DNA from: Aldehydirespirator sp028819505
GTDB lineage: Bacteria > Actinomycetota > Acidimicrobiia > Acidimicrobiales > Aldehydirespiratoraceae
Length of the DNA stretch: 64,000 nt
Direction: 5' to 3'
Assembly: GCA_965207755.1 (NCBI GenBank)
Contig: OZ242297.1
Coordinates: forward strand, 3,658,001 to 3,722,000
Below, piece by piece: positions 1 through 8,883 of this stretch (position 1 is the stretch's first letter; every line of letters starts with the position of its first letter). The position numbers were made by a program, and so were the translations under genes. The notes beneath the pieces are model-generated. The model was not told the DNA's origin. It was given only the letters and a program-made list of their open reading frames with translations, and made no database searches.

Positions 1-992
1 TCGACCCCGGCCCGGTCGAGGTCTGCGGCGGCGGCGTCGCCGTCGGAGTTGGCGGTGAACACCACCGCCCGCTCGCCGGGCTTGACCCCCCACAGGTTGA
101 TCAGGCGCCGGGCCGCTCCCGAGGTGATCACGCCGGGGCGGTCGTTGCCCGAGAACACGTAGGGCCTCTCGATGAGCCCGGGCGCGGCCACCAGCACCTT
201 GGCCCGGGCCTTGATGAGCCGTTCGACCGCGATCGGGTGGTTGCGCTGGACGATCCCGAGCCAGTTGTCCTCGTAGCGGCCCGTGACGGTGGAGTCGGTG
301 AGAACCTCCACATCGGAGGCGTCGAGAGCGGCCCGCAGCCCGGCCAGGGCGGCGCGGGCCGGGTCGCTGCTGCTGTAGCGCAGATGGCCGCCCACCGTGT
401 GCTCGTGCTCCACGAGCAGCACCCGGGCGCCGGCGGCAGCCGCGGCCAGGGCGGCCTCGATCCCGGCGGGACCGGCCCCGGCCACCACCACGTCGGGATG
501 CATGTAGCGCTTGTCGTGGTAGCGGTGGGGGGTGTCCAGGTCGATCTTCCCGCCCGGCGCGAACGTCGACAGCACCCGCTCGTAGGTGGGCCACAGCCAC
601 GCGGGGCGCATGAACGTCTTGTAGTAGAAGCCGGCCGTCAGGAAGCGGCCGACCAGGCCGTTGGCTGCCTTGATGTCGCGTTGCAGCGACGGCCACACGT
701 TCTGGGCCCGCACGTCCATGCCGGCTTCCAGCAGACGGTGGCCGGCCCGCACGTTGGGGTCGTCGCCCACCTGCACCATCAGGTTGGGGTCCCAGTAGTC
801 GGCGGTGAGGATGCCGCGGGGCCGGTGGTACTTCATCGAGCGCGAGAAGACGTGCTCCCCCGCTGCGGCCAGCGCCGAGGCGATCGTGTCGCCCTCGAAA
901 CCGTCGAACCGCTTGCCGTTCCAGCGGAAGCGCAGCTTCGTGGACCGGTCGATCACCTCGGTGGGCTGGGCGGCAAGGCGGCTCATGGTCAT
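1..992 (-). CDS. soxA: Sarcosine oxidase alpha subunit, N-terminal part (cut by window edge)
   Basis: About 330 N-terminal residues of the large subunit of heterotetrameric sarcosine oxidase, which demethylates sarcosine oxidatively to glycine and passes the one-carbon unit to tetrahydrofolate. The start reads MTMSRLAAQPTEV, followed by FRWNGKRFDGFEGDTIASAL and the KYHRPRG motif of the SoxA Fer2-like domain, then a dinucleotide-binding stretch (DVVVAGAGPAGIEAALA) near residue 180. A second ATG lies two codons downstream (position 986), so the start is uncertain by two residues. It is the third gene of soxB-soxD-soxA on the minus strand, the usual family order; soxG would be expected beyond the window. 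The C-terminal aminomethyltransferase-like half is not visible. Confidence 0.9.
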   Translation of the reverse strand, partial: MTMSRLAAQPTEVIDRSTKLRFRWNGKRFDGFEGDTIASALAAAGEHVFSRSMKYHRPRGILTADYWDPNLMVQVGDDPNVRAGHRLLEAGMDVRAQNVWPSLQRDIKAANGLVGRFLTAGFYYKTFMRPAWLWPTYERVLSTFAPGGKIDLDTPHRYHDKRYMHPDVVVAGAGPAGIEAALAAAAAGARVLLVEHEHTVGGHLRYSSSDPARAALAGLRAALDASDVEVLTDSTVTGRYEDNWLGIVQRNHPIAVERLIKARAKVLVAAPGLIERPYVFSGNDRPGVITSGAARRLINLWGVKPGERAVVFTANSDGDAAAADLDRAGV

Positions 993-1023
993 GCCTTGGC
1001 CCCCGGTCGATCGGCTGAGCCCG

Positions 1024-1296
1024 TCATGCCTTGCCGCCTCGCTTGTCGCCGGGGATCGGGGGTTGGCGGAACTCGTTGGTGGCCGTGTTGCGCTCGAGGG
1101 TGAACCAGCGGCGACAGCCGGACCGGCAGTACCAGGTCTCCCGGAGCCAGCCGGCCGGGTTGTCGCGCAGGTAGAGATAGCTCCGCCACTGCTGGGGGGT
1201 CGCAGTGGCGGGATCGGGGCGAGCGTGGGACTCGCCTCCATACCGCAGATCCGCAGAATTGCGCGGCCCGCAGTTCGGACAGGGCACCAGCAGCAT
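1024..1296 (-). CDS. soxD: Sarcosine oxidase delta subunit
   Basis: A 90-residue protein matching the SoxD family in size and in its zinc-binding cysteines: CPNCGPR near the N-terminus and CRSGCRRWF near residue 58. The family stretch WRSYLYLRDNPAGWLRETW is clear. SoxD is the small zinc-containing subunit of the heterotetrameric sarcosine oxidase. It sits between soxB (38 bp upstream) and soxA (31 bp downstream) on the same strand, so the three are almost certainly one operon. Its start codon lies inside the second copy of a short direct repeat that also spans the soxB stop codon. Confidence 0.93.
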   Translation of the reverse strand: MLLVPCPNCGPRNSADLRYGGESHARPDPATATPQQWRSYLYLRDNPAGWLRETWYCRSGCRRWFTLERNTATNEFRQPPIPGDKRGGKA

Positions 1297-1350
1297 CAGT
1301 GCCCCACCGCCGACTGGGAGACTGGCGCGCCCATCAGTGCCCCACCGCCG
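1294..1350. repeat. 19-bp direct repeat across the soxB-soxD junction
   Basis: The 19-base sequence CATCAGTGCCCCACCGCCG occurs at 1294-1312 and again at 1332-1350, 38 bp apart. On the coding (minus) strand one copy carries the soxB stop codon and the other the soxD start codon. The 38-bp segment between equivalent points looks like a tandem duplication of the gene junction. Confidence 0.85.
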
Positions 1351-2644
1351 CCGCGCCCTTCTCGCCCACCAACTCTCCCGCTTCGAAGCGGCTGAGGGCG
1401 AAGGGTGCGATCAGTTCCGGGGGCCGGCCGGTCGCGACGGCCTCGGCCATCTGCTCGCCGGAGACCGGGGCGGCCTTGAAGCCGTAGGTGCCCCAGCCCA
1501 CATCCACCAGGAAGCCGTCCACCGGGGTGAAGCCCATCACCGGCGAGTAGTCGGGGGTCATGTCGCACAGGCCCGACCACTGGCGCAGCAGCCTCATCCG
1601 GGAGATGCCGGGCATGAGCTCGAGCACGTGGCCGGCCAACTCCTCGGTGAATTCCAGCGAACCGCGGATCGAGTAGGTGGCCACCGCATCGACGGCGGCG
1701 CCGAAGACGAGCTCGCCCCGGTCGGTCTGGCTGATGTAGACGTGCAGCGAGCCCGACACCACCACGGTGGGCAGGAACACCTTGACCGGCTCGGTGACCG
1801 CGGCCTGAAGCGGGTGGGTGGTGATGGGCAGGCGCACGCCGGCCATGGCCGAGATGAGGCCGGCCCAGCCGGCGGTGCAGTTGACCACTACCGGGGTGGA
1901 GATGTCGCCCCGGCTGGTGCGGACCCCGACGACCTTGCCGCCCGGGCCCTTGCCGTCGGGGCCGGCGCCGCCCTCGCAGAGGATGTCGAGGACCTCGGTC
2001 TTCTGGTGCATCTCGACGCCCATGTGGTCGGCGGCACGGGCGTAGCCCCAGACCACCGCGTCGTGGCGGACGATCCCACCCGGCGGGTGGTAGAGGGCGC
2101 CCAGGATCGGGTAGCGGGGATGGGAGGAGGTGTCGAGGCTGGGAGCGATCTTGGAGATCTCGTCGGGGCCGATCACACAGGAGTCGACGCCCTGGAGCTT
2201 GTTGACCTCGGCCCGCCAGTTCATGGTGCGCAGGGAGCTGTCGTTGTGGGCCAGGGTGAGATGGCCGCGCTCGCTCATCATCACATTGATGTTCAGGTCG
2301 AGCGCCATGGAGTTGTAGAGCTTCAGCGACCGGTCATAGAAGGCCACGCCCTCAGGAGTCAGGTAGTTGGCCCGAACGATGGCGGTGTTGCGGCCCGAGG
2401 CGCCGCTGCCCAGATAGGCCTTGTCCACGACGGCCACATCGGTGATGCCGTGATTGCGGGCCAGGTAGTAGGCGGTGGCCAGGCCGTGCACGCCCCCGCC
2501 GATCACCACCGCGTCGTAGGAGCGCCTCAACTCGGTGTCGCGCCAGATGCGAGGCCAGTAGTCGCCCCGCAGGCCCCGCCAGGCCAGCGCGGCGGCCGAG
2601 TACCTCGGCGGACGGCGCCGCAGCCGGCGCCCGATTCCGGTCAT
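1334..2644 (-). CDS. soxB: Sarcosine oxidase beta subunit
   Basis: FAD-dependent DAO-type subunit that holds the sarcosine oxidation site. From the chosen start (MTGIGRRLRRR) the product is 436 residues; an in-frame ATG at 2698 would add 18. The N-terminal FAD-binding motif VVIGGGVHGLATAYYLARNH and the following GSGASGRN are intact. The C-terminal CDMTPDYSPVMGF and DVGWGTYGFKAAPVSG blocks are typical of SoxB. First gene of soxB-soxD-soxA. The F420-type reductase gene ends 73 bp upstream on the same strand. Confidence 0.94.
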   Translation of the reverse strand: MTGIGRRLRRRPPRYSAAALAWRGLRGDYWPRIWRDTELRRSYDAVVIGGGVHGLATAYYLARNHGITDVAVVDKAYLGSGASGRNTAIVRANYLTPEGVAFYDRSLKLYNSMALDLNINVMMSERGHLTLAHNDSSLRTMNWRAEVNKLQGVDSCVIGPDEISKIAPSLDTSSHPRYPILGALYHPPGGIVRHDAVVWGYARAADHMGVEMHQKTEVLDILCEGGAGPDGKGPGGKVVGVRTSRGDISTPVVVNCTAGWAGLISAMAGVRLPITTHPLQAAVTEPVKVFLPTVVVSGSLHVYISQTDRGELVFGAAVDAVATYSIRGSLEFTEELAGHVLELMPGISRMRLLRQWSGLCDMTPDYSPVMGFTPVDGFLVDVGWGTYGFKAAPVSGEQMAEAVATGRPPELIAPFALSRFEAGELVGEKGAAAVGH

Positions 2645-2717
2645 CGCCACGGCATCGTAGGCGCTGCCCAACCTCTCTTCAGCGAATTCAAGTAGCAATA
2701 CTGGATCGATTGAGAAG

Positions 2718-3200
2718 TCATTCGCAGATGACGAGGGGGAGGTCGCGGGTGGTGCGGGCCTGGTAGTCGTCGTAGTCGGGCCACTGACTCACCGCGAGGG
2801 GCCAGAGTTCGGCCTTCTCCTCGGGCGTGGCCGTGCGGGCTCGCAGGTGATGCGTCTCGGCCCGGTCCTGGATGGTCACATCGGGGCTGTCGACCAGGTT
2901 GAGGTACCAGCTGGGATGCCGGGGGGCGCCGCCCATCGAGGCCACCAGCAGGTAGCGCTCGCCGTCACGGATGCGGATGAGCGGGGAGCGGCGCAGGCTG
3001 CCGGTCTTGCGCCCCACGGTGGTGAGGATCACGCACTCGGCGCCCTCCCACTCGAAGCCGTCGGCACCGTCGGTGGCCAGATACCGATCGACGTGGTCGG
3101 CGGTCGGCTTCCAAGGGCTCGGCTCATATCCACCAGCGCTCACAGCAGCGACACTAGCTCCCGACAACGCCCGTGAGGTCTCCGGCTCGGTGCCGCTCAT
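2718..3200 (-). CDS. Nitroreductase/deazaflavin-dependent oxidoreductase, Ddn family
   Basis: A 160-residue protein of the F420H2-dependent reductase (Ddn-like) family. Evidence is the core stretch ILTTVGRKTGSLRRSPLIRI, then ERYLLVASMGGAPRHPSWYLNL and the late GVTIQD-like segment VTIQDRAETHHLRAR. Family members use the deazaflavin F420, a cofactor common in actinobacteria. The reaction and substrate cannot be read from sequence. Its ATG directly abuts the stop codon of the upstream XRE/ImmA gene (TGA followed at once by ATG), so translational coupling with that gene is likely. Confidence 0.85.
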   Translation of the reverse strand: MSGTEPETSRALSGASVAAVSAGGYEPSPWKPTADHVDRYLATDGADGFEWEGAECVILTTVGRKTGSLRRSPLIRIRDGERYLLVASMGGAPRHPSWYLNLVDSPDVTIQDRAETHHLRARTATPEEKAELWPLAVSQWPDYDDYQARTTRDLPLVICE

Positions 3201-4250
3201 TCAAACAGCTGAGAGCCGCGGCCCTGGCAAGAAGAACGGATAATCGCGACCGGGCACTGCGCCGGCTATGGTGGCCACCTCGTTCGCGCCGAGACCTCGA
3301 GCCATCAGAGCCTCGCCGAGGCGCTCAGCCAGTTGCGGTCGCTCCGGGGAGAGTTCGTTGCTGAGGGGCTCGTTGGTACGCCAGCCGCGGGCGCTGAGAG
3401 TCTTGTACAGGCCGGTGCGCTGACGGGCTGAGAGCGTCCCGAGTCGATAGCCGCGCTCGATGAGTGCCTGCATTGACACCCCCCAATGCCGCTTGAGCCC
3501 ACGAAGCCTGCCCATGCTGAGGTTGCGCAATTCGGAACGGATTGAATCAGTCGGCATCAGAAATTCCGCCGCAAAGGCGTTCGCCTCCTCCTCCGGGTCG
3601 CCACCCAGCTCGTCACCATGGAGGCAGACATGACCGAGTTCGTGTGCCAGCGTGAGCCGCAGGCGGTCCGTCGGCGCTCGGCTGTTCACGAGCATCACCG
3701 GCCAGTCAGCCACCCATTGCGACAGTCCGTCCACCCGTCCCCCACCAGTCATCGAACCGAAGTCCTCGGCAATCACCACGCACCCGGCCGATTCCAGCCA
3801 GCCGATCAGATCACGCACAGGCCCCGACGGCATGCGCCACTGCATCCGAACGAGTCGTGCTGCATCCTCAGGCGAGTACTCCAGCGGGTCGAACAGCGGC
3901 AAGGCCAACTCCGCCTCGATCTCCACTTCTCTCATCAGGAGCCCGACATGCATCCGGTACACGTTCAAGCACGCCTCGAGTCGGCGCCAGACGGTCGGCT
4001 TCGCCGTACGACGGCGCCGCATGTGGGCATCCACCATGAATGCCCCCCGGGCTCTGTTGGCCACCTGTAGGAACTCCGGCGTCACGCCGAGTGCAGTTGC
4101 CAGCGATTCGAGGGTTCCCTCACTCGGGTCTCGAAGGTCGTTCTCGTAGCGCGACAACGCCGCCTGGGTGACGGCGGCCGAGTCAGCCAGCCTCTCTTGT
4201 GTCATCCCCCGAGCGCGCCGAAGCGTCACCAAGGCTTCGCCGAGGCTCAC
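3201..4250 (-). CDS. XRE-family regulator fused to ImmA/IrrE metallopeptidase
   Basis: 349 residues. Residues 1-60 are a helix-turn-helix of the XRE/Cro type (LRRARGMTQERLADSAAVTQ, ALSRYENDLRDPS). The middle holds an M78 peptidase domain with the zinc motif LTLAHELGHVCLHGDE and the downstream acidic EEEANAFAAEFLMP. Such fusions act as protease-linked regulators in stress response, toxin-antitoxin loci and mobile elements. Its ATG overlaps the stop of the small upstream gene by four bases, and its own stop abuts the Ddn-type gene, so three genes may be co-transcribed. What it regulates or cleaves is not evident. Confidence 0.88.
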   Translation of the reverse strand: MSLGEALVTLRRARGMTQERLADSAAVTQAALSRYENDLRDPSEGTLESLATALGVTPEFLQVANRARGAFMVDAHMRRRRTAKPTVWRRLEACLNVYRMHVGLLMREVEIEAELALPLFDPLEYSPEDAARLVRMQWRMPSGPVRDLIGWLESAGCVVIAEDFGSMTGGGRVDGLSQWVADWPVMLVNSRAPTDRLRLTLAHELGHVCLHGDELGGDPEEEANAFAAEFLMPTDSIRSELRNLSMGRLRGLKRHWGVSMQALIERGYRLGTLSARQRTGLYKTLSARGWRTNEPLSNELSPERPQLAERLGEALMARGLGANEVATIAGAVPGRDYPFFLPGPRLSAV

Positions 4251-4480
4251 GACTGGCGGCGGCGGCGCGCCTCAGCGACCATGCCGTCCAGTCGAGACCG
4301 CACGACGGCCGGGGTCGGTCCCTCCCGGCCGGGCAGCGGCGCCGCCGACCCCTCCGTGCTCGACATCTCGTGAACCCACAGGACGTTCTCGATGCCGTGC
4401 CTCATGGACAGCACTGCCGGTCCCATCTCGCCAGAATCCTCGTCCCACACGTAGCCGCAGACCAAGCGGAGTTGTTCCAT
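4247..4480 (-). CDS. Small protein of unknown function coupled to the XRE/ImmA gene
   Basis: 77 residues beginning MEQLRLVCGYVWDEDSGEMG, with RHGIENVLWVHEM in the middle and a basic C-terminus. No family recognised. The stop codon overlaps the ATG of the XRE/ImmA gene by four bases, the main support for it being real. An overlapping reading frame just upstream (about 4602-4481, with a strong GGAGGAGGG motif before a GTG at 4602) runs into this gene in another frame, so the true gene may be longer and either frameshifted or misread. A regulator partner or antitoxin-like role is only a guess from position. Confidence 0.5.
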   Translation of the reverse strand: MEQLRLVCGYVWDEDSGEMGPAVLSMRHGIENVLWVHEMSSTEGSAAPLPGREGPTPAVVRSRLDGMVAEARRRRQS

Positions 4481-4629
4481 CCCGCCAGCACGAGCTGGCC
4501 GTCAGGCTGCTCCATGAAGCCGAGCGCGCCCTGCGTCGGATATGTGGCGACGGCCGCCGGCGGTCGATGCCGCTTCAGGCGCATGCGGTACCGATCCCGC
4601 ACGATGATCGTGCCCTCCTCCTCTTGTGC

Positions 4630-5922
4630 TCAGTACTGGAGTTCGCAGCCGTACTCGTCTATCCACCAGCGGGCGGTGCGCTTGGCGTCCGATGGGGTGC
4701 GCAGGCCGGGGTCCTGGTGGAGCCGTTCGGGGGTGGGGCCGACCCGAGCCGCGATCTCGGTGAGGGCCGGCAGGTCGAGGTCGTAGCACTCCACCGCGTT
4801 CAGTCCGAGCAGCAGGCGGGTGTCCTCGATGGACACGTCGCGGAAGTCGCTCTCGAGGCGCCTGGCCGTGTGGGGCCACGAGCCCTCGGGGTGGGGGTAG
4901 TCGGTGCCCCACATCAGCGCGTCGATGCCGTTTACGTGGCGGCGGCGGATCTCCTCCCTGCTCATCGTGGACGCCCCGATGAACACGTTGGTGCCGAAGT
5001 ACTCCGACGGCAGCCGCGAGATCAGGCCCTTCATGCGCGAGCCCAGCTTCTTGATCTTGTTGCTGGCCCCGAAGTTCACGTCGGTCTTCCACAGCAGGTC
5101 GGCGATCCAGTAGGAGCCGCACTCCACCACCGCATACCGCAGGCCACCGAACCTGTCGAACTTGCCTGAGAACAGCAGCTGCCACAGGGCCCGATGGGTC
5201 CAGAACGGCACCTCGGAGACGTACAGGGCGACGTTGTCGCCGTAGGACGGGAAGTCGGCCTCGCCCGAGTGGGTGTGCACCACCAGGCCGGTCTCGGCGC
5301 AGGCGGCCCAAACCCGGTCGTAGTGGTCGGACCCGTAGGGCGGGAAGCCGTGCCACATGGTGGGGATCATGACCCCCTTGATGCCCGGCTTGCCGGCCAG
5401 CCACTCGATCTCGGCCACCGACTTGTCCACGTCGTGGGTGATGGGCACCAGGCCCACCCCGGCCCGGCGGGGCGGGTTGGTGGCGCAGAAGTCGACCAAC
5501 CAGCGGTTGTGGGCCTGGGCCCCGCCGAAGGCCTGCCGGGGGTCGGTTATCTGGCCCGCGGAGAGGCCCGCGCCGAACGGCGGCGACTCCTGGCCGGTCA
5601 CCGCGTCGCCGTCGGCGAAGATCACCTCGCCCGCGATGCCGTCGGCGTCGAGCTCCTTGTCGCGCACCTCGGGGTCGTAGGCGCCGCGCAGCCCCTCGGC
5701 GTTCTCGCCCTCCCACTCGGCCAGGAACTCGGCGTTGACCTCCTCCTGCACCCGCCGGTGCTCATGGCGCCCGGCCACATAGACGTCGAACTCGTCGTGC
5801 AGGGCAGAATCGAGGTAGGGGCGGTACTCCTCGCACTGAAGCCCGGCGTGGGTGTCGCTCGACACGATCACATAGGGGGCGTTCGAAGTGTCGACCCCCT
5901 CGGTGGGGTTGCTCAGGCTCAT
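4630..5922 (-). CDS. Amidohydrolase-family metal-dependent hydrolase (amidohydrolase 2 type)
   Basis: 430 residues, starting MSLSNPTEGVDTSNAPYVIV. The start is set by GGAGG eight bases upstream. Visible family features are SSDTHAGL near the N-terminus (the DTH metal-binding site of the TIM barrel), VHTHSGEADFP in the middle, and MWGTDYPHPEGSWPHT near residue 340, the GTDYPHxE block of decarboxylase-like amidohydrolases. Substrate unknown; relatives include ACMSD-like decarboxylases and uncharacterised actinobacterial enzymes. It stands alone on the minus strand with a REP-like element behind its promoter region. Confidence 0.88.
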   Translation of the reverse strand: MSLSNPTEGVDTSNAPYVIVSSDTHAGLQCEEYRPYLDSALHDEFDVYVAGRHEHRRVQEEVNAEFLAEWEGENAEGLRGAYDPEVRDKELDADGIAGEVIFADGDAVTGQESPPFGAGLSAGQITDPRQAFGGAQAHNRWLVDFCATNPPRRAGVGLVPITHDVDKSVAEIEWLAGKPGIKGVMIPTMWHGFPPYGSDHYDRVWAACAETGLVVHTHSGEADFPSYGDNVALYVSEVPFWTHRALWQLLFSGKFDRFGGLRYAVVECGSYWIADLLWKTDVNFGASNKIKKLGSRMKGLISRLPSEYFGTNVFIGASTMSREEIRRRHVNGIDALMWGTDYPHPEGSWPHTARRLESDFRDVSIEDTRLLLGLNAVECYDLDLPALTEIAARVGPTPERLHQDPGLRTPSDAKRTARWWIDEYGCELQY

Positions 5923-5976
5923 CAGCGGCACCTCCGTTGCAGCTCGCCGCTCGGTGCGAGCCACTGTACCCAGCGG

Positions 5977-6020
5977 CCCCGCTCCTGTTCGCTGCGCTCA
6001 CGAGCTGCTCGGGCCCCGGG
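5977..6020. repeat. REP-like intergenic element, copy A (reverse orientation)
   Basis: Contains CTCCTGTTCGCTGCGCTCAC followed by GAGCTGCTCGGGCC. It belongs to a family of about 40-bp elements whose core (other orientation) reads GCGCAGCGAACAGGAGCGGG preceded by GGCCCGAGCGGCCC. It lies between the amidohydrolase and the molybdopterin oxidoreductase genes. Confidence 0.75.
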
Positions 6021-6057
6021 ACCTCGCGGCGCTCGGCCTCTGGCGGCAACAAATGGG

Positions 6058-8871
6058 CTACAGGGCGTAGGCGGCGGGGGCGGGCTTGAGGGGGCGGGCG
6101 TACCACAGGGGGCGGCGCAAGCCTCCGGGGCCGGGTGCAGGACGGGTCATGGCCAGCCACTCCCGGTAGGCCTCGCGGGCCTTGGCCGTGTCGACCACCA
6201 CGTCGCCGTAGGTGTCGCCGTCGGTGGCGGGACCCACTCTCACCCGTTGGTGCCAGCACTGCATGCCCGAGACCGGATCGGGCTGCACGCAGAACGTCAG
6301 GTTCTGATGCACTCCGGTGTCGCTCCACCAGATGCGCTCGGTGTCCGGGTCCTCGCTGGTATGGCGCTCAGGGCGGCCCCTGCGCCGGAGCCGCCACACC
6401 GTCCCGGTGCTGGTGATGTCGGCGTCGCCGCCGGCCCACGAGCCGCCGGCGTTCGCGTCGAGGCGCCACCGGCCCATGTGATGCGACGCGGCCACCACGC
6501 CGGGGCGTATCCCCTCGGTGCGCCAGGCGCCGATCACGAAGTGGCCTATGCGGGTGGTGACCCGCACCAGTCCGTTGACCTCGATGCCCAGCGCCTCGGC
6601 GTCGGACGGGTGGATCCACAGCGGGTGGCGGTGGCTCAACTCCGACAGCCACTTGCTGTTGGCCGACCGGGTGTGGATCAGCGTCGGGATGCGGAACGTG
6701 GGCAGCAGGATCCGCTCGTCCGCCTCGAGCTCCAACCCCTCCCAGTGGACGTGCGACGGGATCCAGGTGGGGGTGGCGTACTCGGACCAGCCCCAGTCGG
6801 CCAGGGTCTGCGAGTACAGCTCGAGCTTGCGCGACGGGGTGGGGAACCCCACCCTGGGCGCGCCGTCCACCTCCACCGCGGGCGAGCCGTCACCCAGGCC
6901 CGCCAGCTTGAGGCCGGCCAGCTCCTCGGGCGCGCCCGACCACGCGCCCGGCGTCCCGGGGCGGCGGAAGACGCCCGAGGAGTCGATGTCGCAACCCTCC
7001 AGCGCAGCCAAGTCCACCTCTCGCTCGTAGGGGACATACATGTCGCCGTCGAGCGCGTAGGCGCCCCGGTCCCGCATGAACTCCAGGGGGGTCTGGCCGG
7101 CGGCGGCCGCGTCGTCGGCCAGGCCGGGAACGCCCTCGAACATGGTCGAGTAGTACTCGTCCACCGACATCGGCGTTCCGGGGTGGGCGGGGCTCTCGAA
7201 CCAGCGCCGGATGCCCATGGAGCCGTCGGGGTCGATGCGCCACGACAGCTCGATCCAGAACTCGTTCTCCTCCCACACCTCCCCCGGGTTGAACTCGTGG
7301 GTGCGGGAGGCGTGGCCCACGTCCTCCTCCCGGATCTCGGCGTAGCGGCGCAGCACCGGCTGGCGGAAGCCGATCCAGCGGCCGGCGTGGGTCTCGAAGC
7401 TGGCCACGTCGTGGCGCTCGGCGCCCACCCCCATCGGCAGCACGTAGTCGGCGAAGACGGCCGTCTCCGACCAGGTGGGCGTGAGAGCCACATGGCACCC
7501 CACCTTGCCGGGATCCTTGAGGGCCTCCAGCCAGCTGAACCCGTCGGGGTTGGTCCACACCGGGTTGTACACCCGGCTGAAGTACACGTCGAGGCGGCCC
7601 CGGCCCTCGTGCAGGAGGTGGGGCAGCAGGATCGACATCTCGTGGTAGGCCAGCGGGTACTCGCGGGGCCAGTTGAGCTCGTTCCACTGCTCGACCGGCG
7701 GAGCCCCCGGCGGGTGGGGCGCCTTGTACTTGTTCCAGCCGTTGCCGGTGGTGCCGCCCACCGTGCCGACCGAGCCGGTCAGCACGTTGAGGAAGAACAG
7801 GCACCGGGCCGTCTGCCAGCCGCCCAGGTTGCCCGCGCCCGCGGCCCGCCAGTTGTGGGAGGCGAACTTCGTCGGGTGGGCGCCGATTATCCCTGCGATC
7901 TCGATGATCTGGGCCGCGGGCACGCCGCAGACCCGCTCGGCCTCCTCCGGCGTGTAGGCCGCGTAGTCCTCCAGCAGGGCCGGCCCCACCGACTCGAACT
8001 CCATCCGCCGGTCGGGGTGACGCTCGCGCAGGTAGGTCTCCCAGTTGGTCCAGCGCCGCACGAAGTCCTGCTCCCAGGCGCCGTCGAGCAGCAGCAGGCG
8101 GGCGATGGCCAGCAGCAGGAACGGCTCGGTGCCCGGCCACGCCGGCAGCCAGAAGTCGGCCTTGGCGCCGGTGTTGGACAGCCGGGGATCGACGCAGATC
8201 ACCATGGCGCCCCGGCCCTGGGCCTCGATGATGCGCTGAGCGTGGGGGTTAAAGTAGTGGCCCGCCTCGAGGTGCGACGAGATCAGGAAGATGACCTCGG
8301 CGTGGGCGAAGTCCGACGACGGCCGGTCGTGGCCCATCCAGCTCTGGTAGCCGATGCGGGCGTTGGAGCTGCAGATGTTGGTGTGGCTGTTGTGGCCGTC
8401 CACCCCCCAGCACTGCAGCACCCGTTCGGCGTAGCCGTCCTCGCCTGGACGGCCCACGTGGTACATGACCTCGTTGCGGCGGCCCTCGGCGATGGCGGTG
8501 CGGATGCGGTCGCTGATGTCATCGAGGGCCTCGGCCCAGCTGACCCGCTCCCACCGGCCCCCGCCCCGCTCCCCGGCCCGGCGCAGCGGGTGCAGGATGC
8601 GCTCGTGGTCGTCGATCTGGTTGAGGGTCGCCGGTCCCTTGGCGCAGTTGCGGCCGCGGCTGGCCGGATGCAGCGGGTTGCCCTCGACGCGGTCGATGCG
8701 GCCGGTGGCGTGGTTGACATGGCACACGAGCCCGCAGGCCGCCTCGCAGTTGAAGCAGGTGGTGGGCACCAGCGTGTGATGGTGCTCGACCCGCCGGGGC
8801 CACGCCTTGGCGTCGAGGGTCACCGCGTCGTGCCAGGTGTCGTGCGGGGGATAGCTGTGCAGTTCGGCCAC
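6058..8871 (-). CDS. Molybdopterin-dependent oxidoreductase, catalytic subunit
   Basis: 937-residue catalytic subunit of the DMSO-reductase superfamily, GTG start. C39, C42, C46 and C76 (CxxCxxxC plus a Cys 29 residues on, in SRGRNCAKG) form the N-terminal [4Fe-4S] site. C167 in HTNICSSNARIG is a candidate molybdenum ligand. The C-terminal molydopterin-dinucleotide domain is present (HRHPLWIHPSDAEALGI). There is no twin-arginine signal at the N-terminus, so it is predicted to be cytoplasmic. It follows, by 12 bp, a fused iron-sulfur/NrfD subunit, so the pair forms a membrane complex resembling polysulfide or thiosulfate reductases. The substrate cannot be assigned. Confidence 0.9.
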   Translation of the reverse strand: MAELHSYPPHDTWHDAVTLDAKAWPRRVEHHHTLVPTTCFNCEAACGLVCHVNHATGRIDRVEGNPLHPASRGRNCAKGPATLNQIDDHERILHPLRRAGERGGGRWERVSWAEALDDISDRIRTAIAEGRRNEVMYHVGRPGEDGYAERVLQCWGVDGHNSHTNICSSNARIGYQSWMGHDRPSSDFAHAEVIFLISSHLEAGHYFNPHAQRIIEAQGRGAMVICVDPRLSNTGAKADFWLPAWPGTEPFLLLAIARLLLLDGAWEQDFVRRWTNWETYLRERHPDRRMEFESVGPALLEDYAAYTPEEAERVCGVPAAQIIEIAGIIGAHPTKFASHNWRAAGAGNLGGWQTARCLFFLNVLTGSVGTVGGTTGNGWNKYKAPHPPGAPPVEQWNELNWPREYPLAYHEMSILLPHLLHEGRGRLDVYFSRVYNPVWTNPDGFSWLEALKDPGKVGCHVALTPTWSETAVFADYVLPMGVGAERHDVASFETHAGRWIGFRQPVLRRYAEIREEDVGHASRTHEFNPGEVWEENEFWIELSWRIDPDGSMGIRRWFESPAHPGTPMSVDEYYSTMFEGVPGLADDAAAAGQTPLEFMRDRGAYALDGDMYVPYEREVDLAALEGCDIDSSGVFRRPGTPGAWSGAPEELAGLKLAGLGDGSPAVEVDGAPRVGFPTPSRKLELYSQTLADWGWSEYATPTWIPSHVHWEGLELEADERILLPTFRIPTLIHTRSANSKWLSELSHRHPLWIHPSDAEALGIEVNGLVRVTTRIGHFVIGAWRTEGIRPGVVAASHHMGRWRLDANAGGSWAGGDADITSTGTVWRLRRRGRPERHTSEDPDTERIWWSDTGVHQNLTFCVQPDPVSGMQCWHQRVRVGPATDGDTYGDVVVDTAKAREAYREWLAMTRPAPGPGGLRRPLWYARPLKPAPAAYAL

Positions 8872-8883
8872 AGCGCGATCCTT

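Noticed and set aside
4402..4602. 66-residue frame starting at a GTG with a strong GGAGGAGGG motif
   Set aside because: It overlaps the 77-residue gene in another frame and its second half is Cys/Trp-rich and unconvincing; kept only as a possible frameshifted 5' part of that gene.
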